This document shows positions 36,032 through 45,802 of a stretch of DNA of 64,000 nucleotides, one piece after another. The position numbers and the translations under genes are program-made. Below the pieces are notes generated by a model. That model saw nothing but the letters and a program-made list of their open reading frames with translations. It was not told the DNA's origin and ran no database searches. Each line of letters opens with the position of its first letter. Positions within the stretch are counted from its first letter, which is position 1. Source of the DNA: Pseudomonas fluorescens (GTDB taxonomy: Bacteria > Pseudomonadota > Gammaproteobacteria > Pseudomonadales > Pseudomonadaceae); the NCBI RefSeq assembly GCF_000730425.1, contig NZ_CP008896.1:4588001-4652000 (forward strand), given 5' to 3'.

Positions 36032-37668
36032 TGACGCCTGCGATCGTAATCCTCGGCCAGGGCAGTCTGGCCACGGCCCGCAGCATCCAGCAGGTGTACC
36101 CCGGCGCCTTGATCCATGGCCTGGCCGGCCGGGTGGAGGGCGCCGACCAGGCCTACAGCGAATTTGGGGCGACCCTGCGCCAGTTGTATCAGCAGGGCAC
36201 GCCGATCATCGCCCTGTGTGCGGCGGGGATCGTGATCCGCACGTTGGCCGCGCTGTTGCTGGAAAAGGGCGAGGAGCCGGCGGTGCTGGCCGTCGCTGAG
36301 GACGGCAGCGCGGTGGTGCCACTGCTCGGAGGCCTGGGTGGGGTGAATATCATGGCGCGGGAAATCGCCACAGCCCTGGGTGTGGCGGCCGCGATCACCA
36401 CCAGTGGCGAGTTGCGTTTTGGCACCTGCCTGCTCAACCCGCCCCAGGGCTATCAACTGGCTGACCTGGAATTGGGCAAGCGTTTTGTCTCGGACCTGCT
36501 GGCCGGCGAGCACGTGCGTATCGAAGGCGTCGCGCCGTGGCTGGACCAGGCTAATCTGCCCCAGGACCAGCAGGCGCGCCTGAGCATCCATGTGGGCAGT
36601 GCCCGGCGTGCGCCGGCGGCCAACGAGTTGCTGATCTATCCGAAAAATACCTGGGTGGCCTGTCGTCCCGGCGACGCATTGGCCGCACGGGTTCGCCAGG
36701 CGTTGCAGCAGGACGGCATCGCCGTGCAGTCCCTGGCGTGCCTGCTGGCCGATGAGGCCGATATGGCCAATAGCCAATTGCATGAGGCCGCGCTGGAACT
36801 GGGCGTGCCACTGCGGTTTACGGCGCTGGCCGCTGGGCCGGATATGGTCATCCATTGCGCTGCCGCGCCGCTGGATCTGACGCAACTGGGCCGCCCTCGT
36901 GGCCGCCTCGCGGTGATCGGCCTGGGCCCCGGCGCTGCCGAGCTGATGGTGCCGGCAGTCAAGGCTGAACTGGCGCGTTGCACCGATGTGCTGGGTTACG
37001 AAACCTACGTGCGCATGGCCGGGCCGTTTCGGGCCGACCAGGTGCAGCACTGCACCGACAACCGCGAAGAGATGCAGCGGGCGCGGCATGCCTTCGAGCT
37101 GGCGGCCCAGGGGCGTTCGGTGGTGGTGGTGTCTTCTGGCGACCCCGGCGTATTCGCCATGGCCGCGGCGGTGCTGGAGGCGTTGCATGAGTCCAGCGAC
37201 CCGGCCTGGCAGCGGGTCGAGCTGGAAATCCTGCCGGGCGTCTCGGCCTCCCTCGCCACGGCGGCCCAGGCGGGTGCGCCGCTGGGGCATGATTTCTGTG
37301 TGATGTCACTGTCGGACAACCTCAAGCCCTGGGCCATCATCGAAAAACGCTTGGACCTGGCATGCCAGGCCGACCTGGCCCTGGCGTTCTACAACCCCAT
37401 CTCCCGTTCACGCCCATGGCAACTGGGGCGCGCCCTGGAGATCGTTGCCCAGCACCGCCTCGCCGCCACACCGGTGGTGCTGGGGCGTGATATCGGTCGC
37501 CCCGGGCAGACGCTGCGCACTACCACCCTGGGCCAGTTGACCCCGGACCAGGTGGATATGCGCACCATGGTGTTGATCGGTTCGTCCACCACGTGCACCT
37601 TTCCCCGGGTGGGCGGTGGAGAGTGGGTATACACGCCGCGCTGGTACGGCGACAGGCCGCGCTCGTAA
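36031..37668 (+). CDS. cobJ: CbiG-CobJ fusion, precorrin-3B C17-methyltransferase
   Basis: A 545-residue fusion. Residues 1 to ~285 are CbiG/CobE-like (ALCAAGIVIRTLAALLLEKGEEPAV, VVPLLGGLGGVNIMARE). Residues ~290-545 are the CobJ methylase (LAVIGLGPGAAELMVPAVKAEL, VVVVSSGDPGVFAMAAAV, LEILPGVSASLATAAQAGAP). CobJ methylates C17 with ring contraction. The ATG at 36031 (TGATG overlap with cobI, AAGGG upstream) is preferred to GTG codons at 36019 or 36028. Confidence 0.95.
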   Translation: MTPAIVILGQGSLATARSIQQVYPGALIHGLAGRVEGADQAYSEFGATLRQLYQQGTPIIALCAAGIVIRTLAALLLEKGEEPAVLAVAEDGSAVVPLLGGLGGVNIMAREIATALGVAAAITTSGELRFGTCLLNPPQGYQLADLELGKRFVSDLLAGEHVRIEGVAPWLDQANLPQDQQARLSIHVGSARRAPAANELLIYPKNTWVACRPGDALAARVRQALQQDGIAVQSLACLLADEADMANSQLHEAALELGVPLRFTALAAGPDMVIHCAAAPLDLTQLGRPRGRLAVIGLGPGAAELMVPAVKAELARCTDVLGYETYVRMAGPFRADQVQHCTDNREEMQRARHAFELAAQGRSVVVVSSGDPGVFAMAAAVLEALHESSDPAWQRVELEILPGVSASLATAAQAGAPLGHDFCVMSLSDNLKPWAIIEKRLDLACQADLALAFYNPISRSRPWQLGRALEIVAQHRLAATPVVLGRDIGRPGQTLRTTTLGQLTPDQVDMRTMVLIGSSTTCTFPRVGGGEWVYTPRWYGDRPRS

Positions 37669-37673
37669 GGCGA

Positions 37674-37698
37674 CAGCGGCCCCGCAATGGGGCCGCTG
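37674..37698 (+). terminator. Hairpin terminator after cobJ
   Basis: Perfect 10-bp stem CAGCGGCCCC / GGGGCCGCTG with loop GCAAT, five bases after the cobJ stop. No T-run follows. Confidence 0.6.
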
Positions 37699-37932
37699 GG
37701 CTGTCAGAAGTAGCCTGCCTCCAGCTAAGAACTTTCCGTATTCATGTCCGCCGTTTCGCCTGCTTGCAGCGGTTCCTCTTCATATCGTTGCAGAAAGTAA
37801 GTCGGCACTGTTCAGGCTTTGCCTTGGCCCCCTATTTGTCGGGCGCGCAGCTGGCGTCGATTTCTCCTACGCCTCAAGGCGTCTGTGCTTACCCTCTGAA
37901 AAACCCTGGTGAGTCCGGCTAGTGTTGCCAAT

Positions 37933-37951
37933 AAGCCCGTGTGGGTTTTTT
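37933..37951 (+). terminator. Intrinsic-terminator-like hairpin in the leader of the next gene
   Basis: AAGCCC-GTGT-GGGTTT followed by a T-run (37946-37951), ending three bases before the GGAG ribosome site of the gene at 37966. The rest of the 297-base gap holds the cobJ hairpin and a tight stem ACGCCT-CA-AGGCGT at 37869-37882. Position suggests attenuation. Confidence 0.45.
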
Positions 37952-37965
37952 GCGGAGAAACAGTA

Positions 37966-38754
37966 ATGGAGCAAAAACATAAACGAATCAGCCTGGCGAA
38001 AAAGAGAAAACTGATTGCCACGTATCGCCTGCCGGTGGCTACGCGACCGCAGGAGGCACCATCACCCGCGTCGACCCAGGCCGACAGCGACTTGAATGGC
38101 GCGGTGATCAACAACAGTGTGTTTTCGTTTGTCGCCGGCATGAGCCGCCTCAACAAGGAGTACACCCGCAAGAGTTACCTGTTGGCCAGCGCCTATGTGA
38201 GTGATGTGCTCAACGTGGGGCGCGGGACCCAAGCCTGGTACGACGAGTTCATCAAGGTCATGACCAACCTTGGGTGGCTGCCGATTCGCAGCAGCTTCGA
38301 GCGGGTGACCACCTCGCGCCAGGGCCTGAGTGTGCAGATGGCGGCGCTGAACATCATCAGTTCCACCGTGGCCTCGACAACCCTTGGCGGCTCGTTGGCC
38401 ATGGCGCTGCCCAAGCTGGCGGCGGATGCCTTCGAGGCCTTGAAACAGCAAGCGACGCCGTTTGAGTTGTTCAAGCGCAACATCGTCAACCATGAGGGCG
38501 GCGACTTTGGCCTGGCATCCTGTTCCGAGGTCGACGGTGAAGTGTTGATGGTGCTCGTGACCTATAGCGCCCATGGCGTTGGCAAGAGCATGGGCATCCC
38601 GTTCTTCGAGTGGGACAGCTCCACCGTCGAAGCCTTCAGTGGCCAGACCTGCCTGATGCTCAACCCGGCAGTGGTCAACGAGGCAACGATCCAGCAATTG
38701 CGCGCGAGTGCAGGCGACAAAGTAATGCTGGCCATCGCGCAATACCAGATTTGA
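37966..38754 (+). CDS. Uncharacterised 262-residue protein
   Basis: I do not recognise this protein. It starts MEQKHKRISLAKKRKLIATYRLP after a GGAG site. The N-terminal ~40 residues are basic and proline-rich; residues ~50-130 are helical (SFVAGMSRLNKEYTRKSYLLASAYVSDVL). A weakly hydrophobic stretch at ~130-155 (LNIISSTVASTTLGGSLAMAL) could be amphipathic or membrane-inserting, followed by a beta-rich C-terminal half (FGLASCSEVDGEVLMVLVTYS). No signal peptide. It stands alone after the cob operon with its own structured leader. A secreted or toxin-like protein is possible but unsupported. Confidence 0.75.
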   Translation: MEQKHKRISLAKKRKLIATYRLPVATRPQEAPSPASTQADSDLNGAVINNSVFSFVAGMSRLNKEYTRKSYLLASAYVSDVLNVGRGTQAWYDEFIKVMTNLGWLPIRSSFERVTTSRQGLSVQMAALNIISSTVASTTLGGSLAMALPKLAADAFEALKQQATPFELFKRNIVNHEGGDFGLASCSEVDGEVLMVLVTYSAHGVGKSMGIPFFEWDSSTVEAFSGQTCLMLNPAVVNEATIQQLRASAGDKVMLAIAQYQI

Positions 38755-38762
38755 GCGGGGCT

Positions 38763-39359
38763 TCAGGGCACGAGGTAACCGCGCACCCCGGTAAAGATGA
38801 TCTGCGCCGCCAGTGCGCACACGAACAATCCCATCAGGCGGCTGACAATCTGCAGCCCCTGGTCGCCGAGGATGCGTTCGATACGGTTGGACAGGTACAG
38901 CACCACTCCCACGGTCAGACTGGCCAAGGCGATACTGAGAATGGCGGTGAGCTTGTCATCCCAATGGGGCTGGCTGACCCCCATCACCAGCAGCGCGCCG
39001 ATGGTGCCGGGGCCGACGGTGAGGGGGATGGTCAGCGGAACGATGGTCACGTCCTGCTGCACATTGTCGGTCTGTACGGCTGACTTGCCCTGGGCCATGC
39101 CCAGGGCCGAGATAAACAGCACACTGCCGGCGCCGATACGGAAGGCGTCCACGGTGATGCCAAACACACTGAAAATCACCCGGCCAAACAGGTAGAGCAA
39201 CACGCTAGACACCAGCGTTGCCAGAGCGACCTTCCAGGCCAGGCGCCTGCGTTCCTTGCTGGAGTAGCCGCGGGTCAGGCTGATAAAGCAGGACAGGACG
39301 AAGAAGGGGCTATACAGCACCAGCATCTTCAAATAAACGCTGAACAACACGTGGAGCAT
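38763..39359 (-). CDS. MarC-family inner-membrane protein
   Basis: A 198-residue protein with six predicted helices and MarC-family segments: VLYSPFFVLSCFISLTRGYSSKERRRLA, FRIGAGSVLFISALGM and VPLTIPLTVGPGTIGALLVMG. MarC/YhgN proteins are integral inner-membrane proteins of unclear transport role. It converges with the unknown gene at 37966 (8-base gap). Confidence 0.92.
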   Translation of the reverse strand: MLHVLFSVYLKMLVLYSPFFVLSCFISLTRGYSSKERRRLAWKVALATLVSSVLLYLFGRVIFSVFGITVDAFRIGAGSVLFISALGMAQGKSAVQTDNVQQDVTIVPLTIPLTVGPGTIGALLVMGVSQPHWDDKLTAILSIALASLTVGVVLYLSNRIERILGDQGLQIVSRLMGLFVCALAAQIIFTGVRGYLVP

Positions 39360-39464
39360 GGCGGGAGCTCACAGCGAAGGAAGGGCGAGTGGGAGTTTAT
39401 CAGGCTTATATGCCAGAAAGCGCGACACCGAACCAATGTGGGAGCGGGCGTATGTCGTTCCAGT

Positions 39465-42242
39465 TCAGGACGTATGCGCCTGCTCCACCGGCTGTTCGCG
39501 CTGTGTCACCCAGTACTCCACCAGTTCCCGCAGTTGCGACAGCTCCACCGGCTTGGCCATATGGCCATCCATCCCGGCCTGGCGTGCGCGTTCCTTGTGT
39601 TCCGAGAGAATGTGTGCGGTCAGCGCCACCACTGGCGTGCGGGTGCGCTGATTGCTGACTTCCCAGACCCGCAACTGTTGGGTCGCGGAGAAACCATCGA
39701 GGATTGGCATTTCGCAGTCCATCAACACCAGGTCGTAACGCTGGGCCTTCATCGCCTGCAACGCTTCCTCACCATTGCTGGCGGTGTCGGGTTGCAGGTT
39801 GAGCTTGCCGAGCATGCCGCGAATCACTTTGGTGGAGATGCTGTTGTCTTCAGCCACCAGGATGCGGAAGTCGCTGGGCACGGTGATGGCCACGGGCACG
39901 TTCGGCGCAGTGTGGCGAGGTTGCACGATGCCTTTGCTGCGCTGGGTCAACTCGTCGGCCAGGGTGGTCTTGAGGGTGTAGCCCGCGACCGGCTTGGCCA
40001 GGATGCGCTTGATCCCGCAGTTGCGCGCGATGATTTTGCTCGGTGCATTACTGATGCCGGTGAGCATGATCAGCAGGATGTCGTGGTTCAGGCTCGGGTC
40101 TTCCTTGATCTTCGCTGCCAGTTGCATGCCGGTCATGCCAGGCATGTTCTGGTCCAGTAGCACCACGTCGAAATAATCGCGCAGGTGCGCCTTGGTTCGC
40201 AGCAGGGCCAGGGCTTCCTTGCCCGACGGCACGGCGCTGACATTCAGGCCCCAGGCGGTGCATTGCTGCACCAGCACTTTGCGGCAGGTGTCGTTATCGT
40301 CGACGACCAGGACCCTCGCGTCTTGCAGCGGGCCGTCGAGATCGGAAGTCGGATGCTCCAGGCGTTCAGGGTCCAGTGGCAAGGTCAGCCACAGGGTGCT
40401 GCCTTGCTGGCTGCCAGCCTTGATGCCGAATTCGCCATTCATCAACAGGATCAGTTGGCGGGCGATCACCAGGCCCAGGTGGCCGCTCAGGCGGGTGGCC
40501 GAGAGGAAGTTCTGGCTGTGCAGTTCGCTGTGTAGCAGGGCATCGCGCTCGGCGGCGTCCATCGGCAGGCCGCTGTCTTGCACGGCAATGCGCAGGCGCG
40601 GTTTGCTGCTGCGTTCATCCAGGGCGACCACGATCAGCACTTCGCCTTCGTCGGTCTTTTGCAGGGCATTTTCCAGCAGGCTCAACAGGGCCTGGCGCAG
40701 GCGTGTCGGGTCGCCACTGATGACCCGTGGTACCTGGGGCTGGATAAAGCTGATCAGCTCGACGTTCTGTTGTTCGGCCTTGGCGCGGAAAATACTCAGG
40801 CAGTCTTCGATCAGGGCATTGAGGTCGAACTGCACGTCATCGAGTTCAATCTGCCCGGATTCGAGCTTGGAAATGTCGAGAATCTCGTTGATCAGGGTCA
40901 GCAGCTCATTGCCGGCACTGTGGATGGTCTGCACGTAGTCGCGTTGCTTGACCGACAGCGGTGTACCCAGCAGCAATTCGGTCATGCCCAGCACGCCGTT
41001 CATGGGGGTACGGATCTCGTGGCTGATCTTGGCCAGGAACTCGGCCTTGGCTGCGATTTCGGCGTTGCTGGCAGCCAGGTCGCGGCTGAGGCTGAAGCGA
41101 TCCTCGACGATGCTGCGCTGGCGCTCGCCCAAGGCCTGGCTCATCAACAGGCCGCTGACGCAGATCACCGCCAACAAGGTGATGATCAAGCCTTGCGGGG
41201 CCACCAGGGTCAGGCCCAGCAAGGCCGGCAGGATAATCAGCGTACCGGTGTTGAACACCACCATAGCGAGCAGGAACAGCCGTGCCGGCCGATAGCCTTT
41301 TTGCCAGTGGTAGGCCGAGACAAACAGCATGCTCAGGCCGGCCAGTGCCACCAGGGCGTAGGTGATGATGTTCAGCGGCAGGGTGTTGACGAACAGCAGC
41401 AACAGGCCGCAGAGGACGATCAGCAGGATATCCGCCATCAGTAGCTTGTTCAGCGGGTGCGGCCCCAACGGCGCGAAGAAGCGGTAGGCGAACATCAGGC
41501 CGCACGGCGCGGTCAGCAGCAATGCCATATAGGCGCCCGGGGTTTGCAGGGCATGCCAGTTCGGCAACCAGGGGCCCAGCAAGTTGAGCAGCAGCACCAG
41601 GCTGAGCAACAGCAGCACTTCGCAGGCCGCCAGCCACAGGCTGCTGCGCGAACGGTGGTAGGCGTAGCGGGCGAGGTTGTGCAGGATCAGCATCAACAGG
41701 CAGCCGAACAGCAGGCCATAGACCAGCGTCTGGGTCTGGTTGGCGGCAACCATCACGGCCGGTTCCAGGGTCAGGTAGGGCCGCAGTTCGTGCTCTGAAA
41801 CCAGGCGCACATACACATCCAGGGGCTTCTGGCTCTGGGGCAGGGGCAGCATGAGGTCGCTGCTGGGCAACGGGCGTTCAGCCTGGGGTTGGCGAGTGCC
41901 GGTGTTCACTTGCTCGATCAGCGTGTCGCCGTCCAGCACATACAGATTCAGGTACGCCAGGTCTGGCGCAAAGACCCGCAGCAATTGCTCGTGCTTGCCG
42001 GGTTGCAGCTTGAAACGCACCCACAGTGCACCATTGGGCTCGGCGGCGGTGATCCGGTCCAGTTCGATAGGGCTGAATTGGTTGGTGTAGCGTGATGAGC
42101 GAATGTCGCTCAATTGCAGGTCGGCCTGCTCATCAAGCAATACGGCCCAGCCACTGCCTTGTGCATGGGCCTGGGCCGGCAACAGGCAGAGCAGGGTCAT
42201 TAGGCTGACAGTAAAAACTATGGCGATCCTGAGCCAGCGCAC
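39465..42242 (-). CDS. retS: Hybrid sensor kinase RetS
   Basis: A 925-residue protein: signal peptide (1-28), periplasmic 7TMR-DISMED2 domain (~30-165), seven helices (~170-370), histidine-kinase core with His408 ([14 protein letters not shown]), then two receiver domains (Asp697 in [10 protein letters not shown]; Asp842 in [13 protein letters not shown]). The G1 ATP motif reads DSGLP rather than DTGxG, as expected for RetS, which inhibits GacS by direct binding and so represses Rsm sRNAs, biofilm and type VI secretion. Position next to purD-purH-fis matches P. aeruginosa retS. It starts at a GTG after AAGG. Confidence 0.92.
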   Translation of the reverse strand: MRWLRIAIVFTVSLMTLLCLLPAQAHAQGSGWAVLLDEQADLQLSDIRSSRYTNQFSPIELDRITAAEPNGALWVRFKLQPGKHEQLLRVFAPDLAYLNLYVLDGDTLIEQVNTGTRQPQAERPLPSSDLMLPLPQSQKPLDVYVRLVSEHELRPYLTLEPAVMVAANQTQTLVYGLLFGCLLMLILHNLARYAYHRSRSSLWLAACEVLLLLSLVLLLNLLGPWLPNWHALQTPGAYMALLLTAPCGLMFAYRFFAPLGPHPLNKLLMADILLIVLCGLLLLFVNTLPLNIITYALVALAGLSMLFVSAYHWQKGYRPARLFLLAMVVFNTGTLIILPALLGLTLVAPQGLIITLLAVICVSGLLMSQALGERQRSIVEDRFSLSRDLAASNAEIAAKAEFLAKISHEIRTPMNGVLGMTELLLGTPLSVKQRDYVQTIHSAGNELLTLINEILDISKLESGQIELDDVQFDLNALIEDCLSIFRAKAEQQNVELISFIQPQVPRVISGDPTRLRQALLSLLENALQKTDEGEVLIVVALDERSSKPRLRIAVQDSGLPMDAAERDALLHSELHSQNFLSATRLSGHLGLVIARQLILLMNGEFGIKAGSQQGSTLWLTLPLDPERLEHPTSDLDGPLQDARVLVVDDNDTCRKVLVQQCTAWGLNVSAVPSGKEALALLRTKAHLRDYFDVVLLDQNMPGMTGMQLAAKIKEDPSLNHDILLIMLTGISNAPSKIIARNCGIKRILAKPVAGYTLKTTLADELTQRSKGIVQPRHTAPNVPVAITVPSDFRILVAEDNSISTKVIRGMLGKLNLQPDTASNGEEALQAMKAQRYDLVLMDCEMPILDGFSATQQLRVWEVSNQRTRTPVVALTAHILSEHKERARQAGMDGHMAKPVELSQLRELVEYWVTQREQPVEQAHTS

Positions 42243-42302
42243 GGCGAAATCCCTTCGTAGGTTAATGCACGGGGTTAACTATGCGCGGGACCGTAATAGG
42301 AC

Positions 42303-42325
42303 GGCAAGGGCCAAAGGCCCCTGCC
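42303..42325 (-). terminator. Hairpin downstream of purD
   Basis: GGCA-a-GGGCC-aaa-GGCCC-c-TGCC, 20 bases after the purD stop and before retS. A 9-bp stem with one internal mismatch and a 3-base loop; no clear T-run. Confidence 0.45.
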
Positions 42326-42344
42326 TAGCCGAACGGATAGCTGT

Positions 42345-43637
42345 TTACTGATCTTCGCCCTGCTCACGGGCAATGGCGCGATAGCCGATGTCCTTGCGGT
42401 AGAAGCAGCCCTGCCAGTCGATCTTGGCAGCCAGCGTGTAGGCTTGCTGCTGGGCGGCATCGACACTGGCGCCCATGGCGGTGGCACACAACACACGGCC
42501 ACCGGCAGTCACGACCTGGCCATCCTTGAGCGCGGTACCGGCATGGAACACCTTGCCTTCCAGCGTAGCCGCTGCGTCCAGGCCCTGGATCGGGTCACCC
42601 TTGGCGTAGTCGGCCGGGTAGCCGCCAGCGGCGAGCACGATGCCGACGCTTGGGCGTGGATCCCACTGGGCTTCAACCTTGTCCAGCGCCTGCGCCAGGG
42701 CGGCTTCTACCAACAGCACCAGGCTCGACTGCAGGCGCAGCATCACCGGTTGGGTTTCCGGGTCGCCGAAGCGGCAGTTGAACTCGATGACTTTCGGGTT
42801 GCCGGCCTTGTCGATCATCAAACCGGCGTACAGAAAGCCGGTGTAGACATTGCCTTCATCGGCCATGCCGCGCACGGTCGGCCAGATCACCAGGTCCATG
42901 ACACGCTGGTGTACCTGGGCGGTGACCACCGGGGCAGGGGAGTAGGCACCCATGCCACCGGTGTTCGGGCCGGTATCGCCGTCGCCGACGCGCTTGTGGT
43001 CCTGGCTGGTGGCCATCGGCAAGACGTTCTTGCCATCGACCATCACGATAAAGCTGGCTTCTTCACCGTCGAGGAATTCTTCGATCACTACGCGCGAACC
43101 GGCGTCACCGAAGGCATTGCCGGCGAGCATGTCGCGCACGGCGTCTTCGGCTTCCTGCAGGGTCATCGCCACGATCACGCCTTTACCGGCGGCCAGGCCA
43201 TCGGCCTTGATCACAATCGGTGCGCCTTTTTCACGCAGGTAAGCCAGGGCCGGCTCGATCTCGGTGAAGTTCTGGTAGTCGGCGGTCGGGATCTTGTGGC
43301 GCGCCAGGAAATCCTTGGTGAAGGCTTTCGAGCCTTCCAATTGGGCGGCACCGGCTGTCGGGCCGAAGCAGTCCAGGCCACGGCTGCGGAACAGGTCCAC
43401 GACGCCCGCCACCAGCGGTACTTCCGGGCCGACGATGGTCAGGGAAACGTTCTTTTGCGCGAAGTCGGCCAGTTGCTCAAGGGCCAGTACGTCGATGGCG
43501 ACGTTTTCGCACTTGGCTTCAATGGCGGTGCCGGCGTTGCCGGGAGCGACGAAGACTTTCTGCACGCGTGGGTCCTGGGCAACTTTCCAGGCCAGGGCGT
43601 GTTCACGGCCACCGCTGCCAATGATCAAAACATTCAT
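42345..43637 (-). CDS. purD: Phosphoribosylamine-glycine ligase
   Basis: A 430-residue PurD: MNVLIIGSGGREHALAWK, the ATP-grasp segments GSKAFTKDFLARHKIPTA and VIKADGLAAGKGVIVA, and the signature RFGDPETQ. It carries out the second step of purine synthesis (GAR formation). Downstream of purH on the same strand, separated by a REPIN. Confidence 0.98.
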   Translation of the reverse strand: MNVLIIGSGGREHALAWKVAQDPRVQKVFVAPGNAGTAIEAKCENVAIDVLALEQLADFAQKNVSLTIVGPEVPLVAGVVDLFRSRGLDCFGPTAGAAQLEGSKAFTKDFLARHKIPTADYQNFTEIEPALAYLREKGAPIVIKADGLAAGKGVIVAMTLQEAEDAVRDMLAGNAFGDAGSRVVIEEFLDGEEASFIVMVDGKNVLPMATSQDHKRVGDGDTGPNTGGMGAYSPAPVVTAQVHQRVMDLVIWPTVRGMADEGNVYTGFLYAGLMIDKAGNPKVIEFNCRFGDPETQPVMLRLQSSLVLLVEAALAQALDKVEAQWDPRPSVGIVLAAGGYPADYAKGDPIQGLDAAATLEGKVFHAGTALKDGQVVTAGGRVLCATAMGASVDAAQQQAYTLAAKIDWQGCFYRKDIGYRAIAREQGEDQ

Positions 43638-43680
43638 TTCAAAAACCTCGAATTCTGTAGGCGCTGCAGGAGCGCTTTAA

Positions 43681-43772
43681 AATGTGGGAGCGGGCTTGTT
43701 CGCGAAAGCGGTGGGCCTGTGAGGAATGTGTCGAATGACACACCGCATTCGCGAGCAAGCCCGCTCCCACAT
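43681..43772. repeat. REPIN (GTGGGAGCGGGCTTG type) between purH and purD
   Basis: Inverted pair ATGTGGGAGCGGGCTTG... and ...CAAGCCCGCTCCCACAT with an interior ending CACACCGCATTCGCGAG; an extra half copy CTCCCACATTTG follows at 43780. Confidence 0.8.
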
Positions 43773-43792
43773 AAGCCCCTCCCACATTTGGA

Positions 43793-45400
43793 TCAGTGAC
43801 GGAAGTGGCGCATGCCAGTGAAGACCATGGCGATGCCGGCTTCATCAGCCGCGGCGATAACCTCGGCATCACGCATCGAACCACCCGGTTGGATCACGGC
43901 GGTGACGCCTGCTTTCGCAGCATTGTCCAGGCCGTCACGGAACGGGAAGAACGCGTCGGAGGCCATCACTGAGCCCACTACCTGCAAGCCTGCGTGTTCG
44001 GCCTTGATTGCCGCGATACGCGCCGAGTTCACGCGGCTCATCTGGCCGGCGCCGACACCGATGGTCTGGCGATTCTTGGCGTAGACGATGGCATTGGACT
44101 TGACGTACTTGGCTACTTTCCAGGCGAAGATCAGGTCGTTGATCTCTTGTTCGGTCGGCGCGCGCTTGGTCACCACTTTCAGGTCTTCGCTACCGATCAT
44201 GCCGATGTCGCGGCTCTGTACCAGCAAGCCGCCATTGACGCGCTTGTAGTCCCAGGCAGCGGCACGGTCAGCCGACCATTCGCCGCAGGCCAACAGGCGC
44301 ACATTGGCCTTGGCTGCAACGATGGCACGGGCCTCTTCGCTAACGCTTGGCGCAATGATCACTTCAACGAACTGACGCTCGACGATCGCCTTGGCGGTCT
44401 CGGCATCCAGCTCGCGGTTGAACGCGATGATGCCGCCGAATGCCGATTCGGTATCGGTGGCGTAGGCCAGCTCGTAGGCCTGGCGGATCCCGCCTTCAGC
44501 GTCCGGGCTCACGGCCACGCCGCACGGGTTGGCGTGCTTGACGATCACACAGGCCGGCTTGACGAAGCTCTTCACGCATTCCAGTGCGGCGTCGGTGTCG
44601 GCCACGTTGTTGTAGGACAGCTCCTTGCCTTGCAGTTGGGTCGCGGTGGCGATGCCCACTTCGGCTGGCTTGGCCTCCACGTAGAACGCCGCGCTCTGGT
44701 GCGGGTTCTCGCCGTAGCGCATTTCCTGGGCCTTGATGAACTGGCTGTTGAACGTGCGTGGGAACTGGCTGCGATCTTCTGTGCTCAGGGTCTGGGCAGC
44801 CTGGTTCACGGTGCCCATGTAGTTGGCGATCATGCCGTCGTAGGCGGCAGTGTGTTCGAACGCCTTGAGCATCAGGTCAAAACGCTGGGCGTAGGTCAGG
44901 CCGCCGGCTTTCAGGCTTTCCAATACTTGGGCGTAGTCGCTGGCGTTGACCACGATGGCTACGTCTTTGTGGTTCTTGGCCGCCGAGCGCACCATGGTCG
45001 GGCCGCCGATATCGATGTTTTCGATGGCGGTCGGCAGGTCGCAACCTGGCTTGTTGATGGTGGCTTCGAACGGGTAGAGGTTAACGGCCACCAGGTCGAT
45101 CGGCTTGATGCCGTGCTCGTTCATGATGGCATCGTCGATACCGCGACGGCCGAGGATGCCGCCGTGGATTTTCGGGTGCAGGGTCTTGACCCGACCGTCC
45201 ATCATTTCTGCGAAACCGGTGTAGTCCGCGACTTCCACTGCGGCCACGCCGTTGTCCTGCAGCAGTTTGAAGGTCCCGCCTGTGGAAAGGATTTCCACAC
45301 CCAGGGCTTCCAGCTCCCGGGCAAATTCGAGGATCCCGGTCTTGTCGGAAACACTGATCAAGGCGCGGCGGATCGGCAGGCGGGTAGTCTGGTCGGTCAT
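43793..45400 (-). CDS. purH: Bifunctional AICAR transformylase/IMP cyclohydrolase
   Basis: A 535-residue PurH. The IMP cyclohydrolase domain is N-terminal ([32 protein letters not shown]) and the transformylase domain C-terminal ([51 protein letters not shown]). It catalyses the last two steps of IMP synthesis. The ATG at 45400 gives the usual length. Confidence 0.98.
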   Translation of the reverse strand: MTDQTTRLPIRRALISVSDKTGILEFARELEALGVEILSTGGTFKLLQDNGVAAVEVADYTGFAEMMDGRVKTLHPKIHGGILGRRGIDDAIMNEHGIKPIDLVAVNLYPFEATINKPGCDLPTAIENIDIGGPTMVRSAAKNHKDVAIVVNASDYAQVLESLKAGGLTYAQRFDLMLKAFEHTAAYDGMIANYMGTVNQAAQTLSTEDRSQFPRTFNSQFIKAQEMRYGENPHQSAAFYVEAKPAEVGIATATQLQGKELSYNNVADTDAALECVKSFVKPACVIVKHANPCGVAVSPDAEGGIRQAYELAYATDTESAFGGIIAFNRELDAETAKAIVERQFVEVIIAPSVSEEARAIVAAKANVRLLACGEWSADRAAAWDYKRVNGGLLVQSRDIGMIGSEDLKVVTKRAPTEQEINDLIFAWKVAKYVKSNAIVYAKNRQTIGVGAGQMSRVNSARIAAIKAEHAGLQVVGSVMASDAFFPFRDGLDNAAKAGVTAVIQPGGSMRDAEVIAAADEAGIAMVFTGMRHFRH

Positions 45401-45434
45401 CTCAATTTCCATCAAAAGCAAAGGAGTCAGCAAA

Positions 45435-45464
45435 AAAGGCGACCGGTTTTACGCGGGCGCCTTT
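45435..45464 (-). terminator. Rho-independent terminator after fis
   Basis: On the minus strand a stem AAAGGCG / CGCCTTT is followed directly by more Ts, 17 bases after the fis stop and before purH. It suggests that purH is partly or wholly transcribed separately from dusB-fis. Confidence 0.6.
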
Positions 45465-45481
45465 CTGGTTTGATTGAATGC

Positions 45482-45802
45482 TTACAGCAAATCGTACTGT
45501 TTGAGCTTCTTGCGCAGGGTCCCACGGTTCAGGCCCAGCAGCTCACTGGCTTTGGTCTGGTTGCCCTTGACGTAGTTCATCACGCTTTCGAGCAAGGGCG
45601 CCTCGACTTCGGAGAGCACCAGGTTGTACACATCCGTGACGGCCGCGCCCTCAAGGTGGGCGAAATAATTGTGCAGCGCTTTCTCGACGCTCCCGCGAAG
45701 GGTCTGGCCTTCTTCGCTCGGCGTGTTGAGGTGCTGTTTCAAATTGACGTTGTCGCTCACGGGTGTTGTTCCACTCACTAAAGTCTCGGTCATCATCGTC
45801 AT
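45482..45802 (-). CDS. fis: DNA-binding nucleoid protein Fis
   Basis: A 106-residue Fis. The C-terminal helix-turn-helix [27 protein letters not shown] is the family hallmark, preceded by the dimerisation helices (VMNYVKG). It bends DNA and tunes rRNA and growth-phase genes. Its ATG overlaps the dusB stop by four bases, the conserved dusB-fis operon. Confidence 0.97.
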   Translation of the reverse strand: MTMMTETLVSGTTPVSDNVNLKQHLNTPSEEGQTLRGSVEKALHNYFAHLEGAAVTDVYNLVLSEVEAPLLESVMNYVKGNQTKASELLGLNRGTLRKKLKQYDLL

